From Nocardia altamirensis NBRC 108246 (GTDB lineage Bacteria > Actinomycetota > Actinomycetes > Mycobacteriales > Mycobacteriaceae): a stretch of DNA of 64,000 bases. Positions 60,285 to 64,000 of this stretch are shown here, piece by piece (position 1 is the stretch's first letter; every line of letters begins with the position of its first letter). The translations under genes and the position numbers were made by a program. The notes under the pieces were generated by a model that saw only the letters and a program-made list of their open reading frames with translations, searched no databases and was not told where the DNA came from. The stretch spans positions 1 through 64,000 of the forward strand of contig NZ_BDAY01000040.1 in assembly GCF_001612685.1 (NCBI RefSeq). The letters are read 5' to 3'.

Positions 60285-60731
60285 TCAGACGGTGACACCG
60301 TCCAGGCTCAATGTCGCCGCGATGGCGTTGGCCAGCTCAGCGCCCTTGATGTCGAAGTGACGGGCGAAGTACGCCAGATGCTCACCGTGCTCATGGAAGT
60401 TGTGTGGTGTCAGCACCGCCGAGAACACCGGCACATCGGTGTCGATCTGCACGCGCATGAGCGCGTCCACCACGGTCGCCGCCACGAAATCGTGCCGATA
60501 GATGCCACCATCGACAACCAACGCGCAGCCCGCGAGCGCGGCATATCGACCGCTGGTCGCCAATCTCTTGATACGCAAAGGGATTTCGAAGGCGCCGGGG
60601 ACCTCGATCAGGTCGATCTCGGTGAATCCGCGCTCCTCGAGACCGGCACGGCACGCGACCACCGCCCGGTCGACGATGTCGGCGTGCCAGCGCGCAGCAA
60701 CCAAACCGATGCGATTCGAATTGGGTGACAT
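60285..60731 (-). CDS. ribH: 6,7-dimethyl-8-ribityllumazine synthase, RibH2 type
   Basis: A 148-residue lumazine synthase, which condenses 5-amino-6-ribitylaminouracil with 3,4-dihydroxy-2-butanone 4-phosphate in riboflavin synthesis. VPGAFEIP (44-51) and the catalytic H80 in DGGIYRHDFVA are intact. The GGIYRHDF motif and TPHNFHEH segment match the decameric RibH2 isoform described from Brucella rather than the icosahedral RibH1. It stands alone, without other riboflavin genes, behind an FMN riboswitch, so it responds to flavin level by itself. The ATG at 60731 is preceded by GGAGGAAAC. Confidence 0.94.
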   Translation of the reverse strand: MSPNSNRIGLVAARWHADIVDRAVVACRAGLEERGFTEIDLIEVPGAFEIPLRIKRLATSGRYAALAGCALVVDGGIYRHDFVAATVVDALMRVQIDTDVPVFSAVLTPHNFHEHGEHLAYFARHFDIKGAELANAIAATLSLDGVTV

Positions 60732-60808
60732 GTTTCCTCCGTTCGCTATGTCACCCAGGGCATGACAAACGCGAACAGGAGACACCGCACGGATGCACTC
60801 CGACGCCG

Positions 60809-60968
60809 CGTTCTCTTTCATCCGGACTGTGACCGTCGGCTCCGGGATCACACCGGAATCTGCTCGACCCACCGCAGCAATGATTGCGATGGCGCTCGCG
60901 GGCTCATACATCCGGACCACCCGGATGTCATCACCGCCGGTGGGGAATTCCACCCCGCCCTGAGAACG
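60809..60968 (-). ncRNA. FMN riboswitch (RFN element)
   Basis: Read on the minus strand, the element opens with TTCTCAGGGCGGGGTGGAAT, continues with CCCCACCGGCGGTGATGAC and GAGCCCGCGAGCG, and closes with GATTCCGGTGTGATCCCGGA, GCCGACGGTCACAGTCCGGA and TGAAAGAGAACG. These are the conserved junctions of the six-stem FMN aptamer, and its ends (CGTTCTC with GAGAACG) form the basal P1 stem. It ends 77 nt upstream of ribH, so FMN should switch ribH off. Confidence 0.97.
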
Positions 60969-61250
60969 TGTACAGCAGCGACCGTACCAAGGCGGGCCCA
61001 GCGCACACAACGACCCGGCTTGCCGCGCACCGGAGCTGACCGGGCGCGCTGACCTCGGGAACCGCCCTGTGCCGTAGTTAACATTCAGCATGACTTGCGG
61101 GCAGCGACTCCCCGTCTTACGTTTGGCCATATATTCATACGAAATCGCTATTGTCAGCGAGGGGGCGCGCCGCCGTCGACAGGTTCGCAAAGCCCGATCT
61201 GATATGCGGTACCGCCGTGTCAGACGGCCTAGTCGAGGGTATGTGTGCGC
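60969..61250. other. gene-free region between the riboswitch and the secreted-protein gene
   Basis: About 280 nt that should carry the promoters of ribH (leftward) and of the next gene (rightward). A less GC-rich patch at 61120-61160 is a likely promoter area. No convincing gene or repeat seen. Confidence 0.5.
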
Positions 61251-61931
61251 ATGAATGGACCGACGAAATTCATTGCAGTGGCGGCATGTACGGCTGCGGT
61301 CGTGGCCGGAACGCTCACCACGGCGCAGGCCGAACCCGAGCAGGCAGGCATCAACTACACGGCGCAGGCCGTGGGCAACGCGATGACCCTCACCACCGAT
61401 TCCGGTTCGCTCGATACCGCCGACGACCGGCTCGAAATCCGTGACGACAACGGCAACCTGATGGCCGCGTTCCCACTCGGCTACTACCGAGACAACCAGC
61501 GCTGGCCGATCGCCGCCCGGATCGACGGCAACACCGCGACGTTGACCCCCAGCGTCGACCCCGCGAGCGCTACCCCGGCTCCCGGCGTCACCGACCAATT
61601 GAACAACGTGGCGCTGGACCCGACCTCTCCCGGTTTCGGCGCCGCGCTGTCGACCTTCTCCACCATCGTCGGCATCGGCGCGGCCTTGGGCACGATCATC
61701 GGCACCCTCGTCGGCGCTTCCCTCGGCTGCCTCGTCGGCGGCGTCCTGGTCGGCGGCGCCGCCACCGTTCCCACTTTCGGCGTCCTCACCATCCCCGGCT
61801 TCCTCGGCGGCTGCATCGTCACCGCCATTCCCGGCGCCGCCCTGGGCGCCATAGTCGGGACGATCGTCTTCGGCGTCCCCGCGGTCATCATCGGCGGCGT
61901 CCTGCTCGCCGGAACCCTCGGCGCCATGTAG
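61251..61931 (+). CDS. secreted Gly-rich protein, Nocardia-type hypothetical
   Basis: A 226-residue exported protein. A signal peptide occupies residues 1-27 (cleavage after AQA). The next 100 residues are polar, with DDRLEIRDDNGNLMAAFPLGYY; the C-terminal 90 residues are Gly/Ala-rich hydrophobic stretches with GxxxG spacing (IIGTLVGASLGCLVGG), giving three or four membrane hairpins. I recall this arrangement in mycolic-acid-bacterial families of unknown function. ATG 61251 lies about 10 nt after GAGGG; GTG 61245 is an alternative. Confidence 0.8.
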   Translation: MNGPTKFIAVAACTAAVVAGTLTTAQAEPEQAGINYTAQAVGNAMTLTTDSGSLDTADDRLEIRDDNGNLMAAFPLGYYRDNQRWPIAARIDGNTATLTPSVDPASATPAPGVTDQLNNVALDPTSPGFGAALSTFSTIVGIGAALGTIIGTLVGASLGCLVGGVLVGGAATVPTFGVLTIPGFLGGCIVTAIPGAALGAIVGTIVFGVPAVIIGGVLLAGTLGAM

Positions 61932-61991
61932 GCCGCAATAATTCGTCGTCCGCCTGAAATCCGGCCACCGGAGTGGCAGGCTTGTCTGACC

Positions 61992-63626
61992 ATGAACGGG
62001 AAGACCCAGGCAACGATCTTCGCGGCGTTGGCATTCGGACTGCGGAAGACATCGTTCCTGCGCATCCCGATCCTGGTCGCCGCGGCGGTCCTGCTGCTGC
62101 CGACCGCCAGCGCGGCGCAACCTGTTGGCACCAGCGGTGATTGGCCGATGTGGCAGTTCGATCTCGCCGGTTCCCGGCACAATCCGAACGAGACCGCCCT
62201 CACCCCGGCTACCGTCGGATCGTTGCGGTTGAAGTGGGCGTTCGCCTTCCCCGAGACGATCGCCGCGTCCAGCCAGCCTGCCGTCGTGGACGGCACGGTG
62301 TACGTCGGCGGCCGCAACGGGACGTTTTATGCGCTGGACGCCAGCACCGGCGCGACCCGGTGGTCGTTCCAAGCGGAGACGCCGCTCGGCGGAAACCTCC
62401 CGACCTATGGATTGCGCAACGGGCCGGCGGTCGTCGACGGCACGGTCTACTTCGGCGACAACTCGGCCAGGATGTGGGCCCTCGACGCACAAACCGGCGC
62501 CAAGCGCTGGGTTCGCAAGCTGGACGACCATCCACACGCGATCATCACCGGGTCTCCCCTGGTGTTCGAGGGTCGCGTCTACGTCGGTGTGTCCAGTCAG
62601 GAACTGGGCGCCGCCACCATCGATCTCTACCAGTGTTGCACCTTCCGCGGCAGCGTCGTTGCGCTCGACGCCGCGACCGGCAGCGTGCAATGGCAGCACT
62701 ACACGATCCCGCTGCCGGAGCCGACCCCGAGCGGCTCGCCGCCGTTCGCTCCCAGCGGCGCGCCGGTGTGGTCTTCGCAGACGATCCATCCGGAGTCGCG
62801 CACGCTGTACTACACCGCGGGCAACCCCTACACGGGTTATCCCGAAGGGGCAGAAGCGATCAGCGCGCTCGACCTCGACACCGGAACCACCCGGTGGGTC
62901 CGCAGGATGACCCCGGGGGACGCGCCGTGGAACGGCCGCTGCGCGTACCCGCCGCCAGCAGGCAACTGCCCCGACCCGGGCCACGATTACGACTTCGGTT
63001 CGCAGCCCAACATTTTCGAGATCGGTGACCGCCTGGTCGTCGGCGCGGGGCAGAAGAGCGGTGTCTACCACCTACTCGATGCCACCACCGGCGAGATCAT
63101 CTGGCAGACCAGGTTGAACACGCCGATACCTGCGCTGCCCATCCCCGGCTCGGAGTCGCTGCAGGGCATCCAGTGGGGCGCAAGCTATGACGGCCAACGC
63201 CTGTACGTTGCCACCTATCAGGGCACGCCGGGCACCCTGTTCGCGTTGCATCCCGCCACCGGCGAAGTCATCTGGAGCACACCGAATCCCGCGCACGGTT
63301 GCCTGTTCGATCCGCCGCCGATACCGATGCTTCCGCTGTGCCAACTCGCCATGCCGAACGCCGTCACCACCACGCCCGGCCTGGTGTACGAGGGCAGCCT
63401 GGACGGCAAGATGCGAATCTTCGCCGCCGAGAGTGGCGCCATCCTTTGGGAATACAACACCGCACGCCCCTTCCACACCGTGAACGGCGTGCCTGGCGTC
63501 GGCGGCGGGATCAACGGCCACGGCGCCGTCGTCTCGAACGGAATGCTGTTCACCAATTCCGGTTACGGCAGGCAGATCACCACCGGTATGCCTGGCAACG
63601 TCCTGCTGGCCTTCGGCCTCCCCTGA
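61992..63626 (+). CDS. secreted PQQ-type beta-propeller protein
   Basis: A 544-residue exported protein. A long signal peptide covers residues 1-42 (cleavage after ASA). The mature protein consists of about eight blades with repeating G-x-x-Y/V-A-L-D-A-x-T-G-x-x-x-W units, for example FYALDASTGATRWSF and VVALDAATGSVQWQH. This is the quinoprotein-type propeller, as in PQQ-dependent dehydrogenases and polyvinyl-alcohol dehydrogenase. I did not verify the PQQ-binding residues or a heme motif, so it may be either an enzyme or a non-catalytic propeller. It is convergent with the ABC gene. Confidence 0.87.
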   Translation: MNGKTQATIFAALAFGLRKTSFLRIPILVAAAVLLLPTASAAQPVGTSGDWPMWQFDLAGSRHNPNETALTPATVGSLRLKWAFAFPETIAASSQPAVVDGTVYVGGRNGTFYALDASTGATRWSFQAETPLGGNLPTYGLRNGPAVVDGTVYFGDNSARMWALDAQTGAKRWVRKLDDHPHAIITGSPLVFEGRVYVGVSSQELGAATIDLYQCCTFRGSVVALDAATGSVQWQHYTIPLPEPTPSGSPPFAPSGAPVWSSQTIHPESRTLYYTAGNPYTGYPEGAEAISALDLDTGTTRWVRRMTPGDAPWNGRCAYPPPAGNCPDPGHDYDFGSQPNIFEIGDRLVVGAGQKSGVYHLLDATTGEIIWQTRLNTPIPALPIPGSESLQGIQWGASYDGQRLYVATYQGTPGTLFALHPATGEVIWSTPNPAHGCLFDPPPIPMLPLCQLAMPNAVTTTPGLVYEGSLDGKMRIFAAESGAILWEYNTARPFHTVNGVPGVGGGINGHGAVVSNGMLFTNSGYGRQITTGMPGNVLLAFGLP

Positions 63627-63634
63627 CCGCTGCG

Positions 63635-64000
63635 CTACCGCCTCGGTATCGCGTCGTCACCGAGGAATCCGCCGGACTGGTGCCGCCACAGCTGTGCGTA
63701 TGTTCCTTCTGCACAGAGCAATTCCTCGTGCGTCCCCTCCTCGAGGACGCGCCCGTGGTCGAGCACTACCAGCCGGTCCATGCCCGCCACCGTGCTGAGC
63801 CGGTGCGCGACGACCAGCGCGGTGCGCCCTTCCATCACCTCCCAGAGCGCTTGCTGCACAAGCACTTCGCTTTCCGAGTCGAGGGCACTGGTGGCCTCGT
63901 CCAGGAGCAGAACGGGCGCGTCCCGCAGGATGGCCCTGGCGAGCGCGACCCGTTGGCGTTGGCCGCCGGACAGTTTCACGCCGCGCTCGCCGATGAGCGT
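63635..64000 (-). CDS. ABC transporter ATP-binding protein (partial, C-terminus only)
   Basis: The last 121 residues of an ABC ATPase. The signature LSGGQRQRVALARAIL, Walker B LLLDEATSALD and the H-loop VVAHRLSTV are intact, and the end GRVLEEGTHEEL is typical of exporter half-transporters (MsbA type). The N-terminal membrane part lies beyond the window edge at 64000. Confidence 0.95.
   Translation of the reverse strand, partial: TLIGERGVKLSGGQRQRVALARAILRDAPVLLLDEATSALDSESEVLVQQALWEVMEGRTALVVAHRLSTVAGMDRLVVLDHGRVLEEGTHEELLCAEGTYAQLWRHQSGGFLGDDAIPRR

Noticed and set aside
60732..63071. Minus-strand extension of the ribH frame to 928 codons
   Set aside because: It crosses the FMN riboswitch and two plus-strand genes with signal peptides; ribH starts at ATG 60731.
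1..64000. tRNA genes, CRISPR arrays and insertion sequences
   Set aside because: I looked for clover-leaf T-loop sequences, regular short repeats and transposase motifs in the intergenic stretches and saw none.

Overview
The window is GC-rich DNA from an actinomycete, most likely Nocardia or a close relative. That assignment is an inference from base composition, GTG starts, secreted Gly/Ala-rich proteins, MmpL, XRE-DUF5753 and P1-peptidase families; no rRNA or other marker gene is present. Both ends cut through ABC-transporter genes. I saw no tRNA, CRISPR array, insertion sequence or prophage integrase.

1-19.5 kb (minus strand): one long, tightly coupled operon, transcribed from about 19.6 kb down and out of the window. 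It encodes two acyl carrier proteins, a fatty-acyl-AMP ligase (FAAL), a 1946-residue four-module protein (class III aminotransferase, acyl-ACP-reductase-like module, PEP-synthase-like module, thymidylate-kinase-like module), a second kinase of the last type, a P450, a second PEP-synthase-like phosphotransferase, an alpha-oxoamine synthase, a nucleotidyltransferase, a HAD phosphatase, a diacylglycerol/sphingoid-base-type kinase, an SDR-methyltransferase fusion and an ABC ATPase. Together they look like an uncharacterised pathway for an amino-lipid or sphingoid-like, phosphorylated metabolite, and this is the strongest novelty candidate.

20-33.8 kb: ordinary chromosomal genes. They include a secreted beta-propeller protein with a clear terminator, a TetR regulator, a DUF2231 membrane protein, an MmpL transporter with three C-terminal beta-sandwich repeats, an RDD protein, an XRE-DUF5753/DUF6879 regulatory module with a candidate operator, and an APC permease divergent from a TetR-P1-peptidase pair across a perfect inverted repeat. 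A 196-bp imperfect palindrome precedes a RibD-C/DHFR-like reductase, and a small secreted protein follows it.

33.8-57.8 kb (minus strand): an extracellular-type contractile injection system (eCIS). An atypical LuxR-type response regulator and a small unknown gene precede sheath, tube, hub chaperone-like protein, Pro-rich protein, Pvc16-like cap, AAA+ ATPase, small protein, CIS tube/hub protein, LysM protein, gpD-like hub, gpV-like spike, PAAR-like tip, gp25, two large baseplate proteins, tail-protein-I-like protein, DUF6519 protein and two DUF4157 effector candidates (one with a muramidase domain, one with a possible ADP-ribosyltransferase domain). Most junctions are 4-nt ATGA overlaps. I found no tape-measure or tail-fibre gene.

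57.8-64 kb: an LLM-type F420 oxidoreductase, two small proteins, a RibH2-type lumazine synthase gene under an FMN riboswitch and ending in a hairpin, two secreted proteins (one a PQQ-type beta-propeller) and a truncated ABC exporter ATPase.
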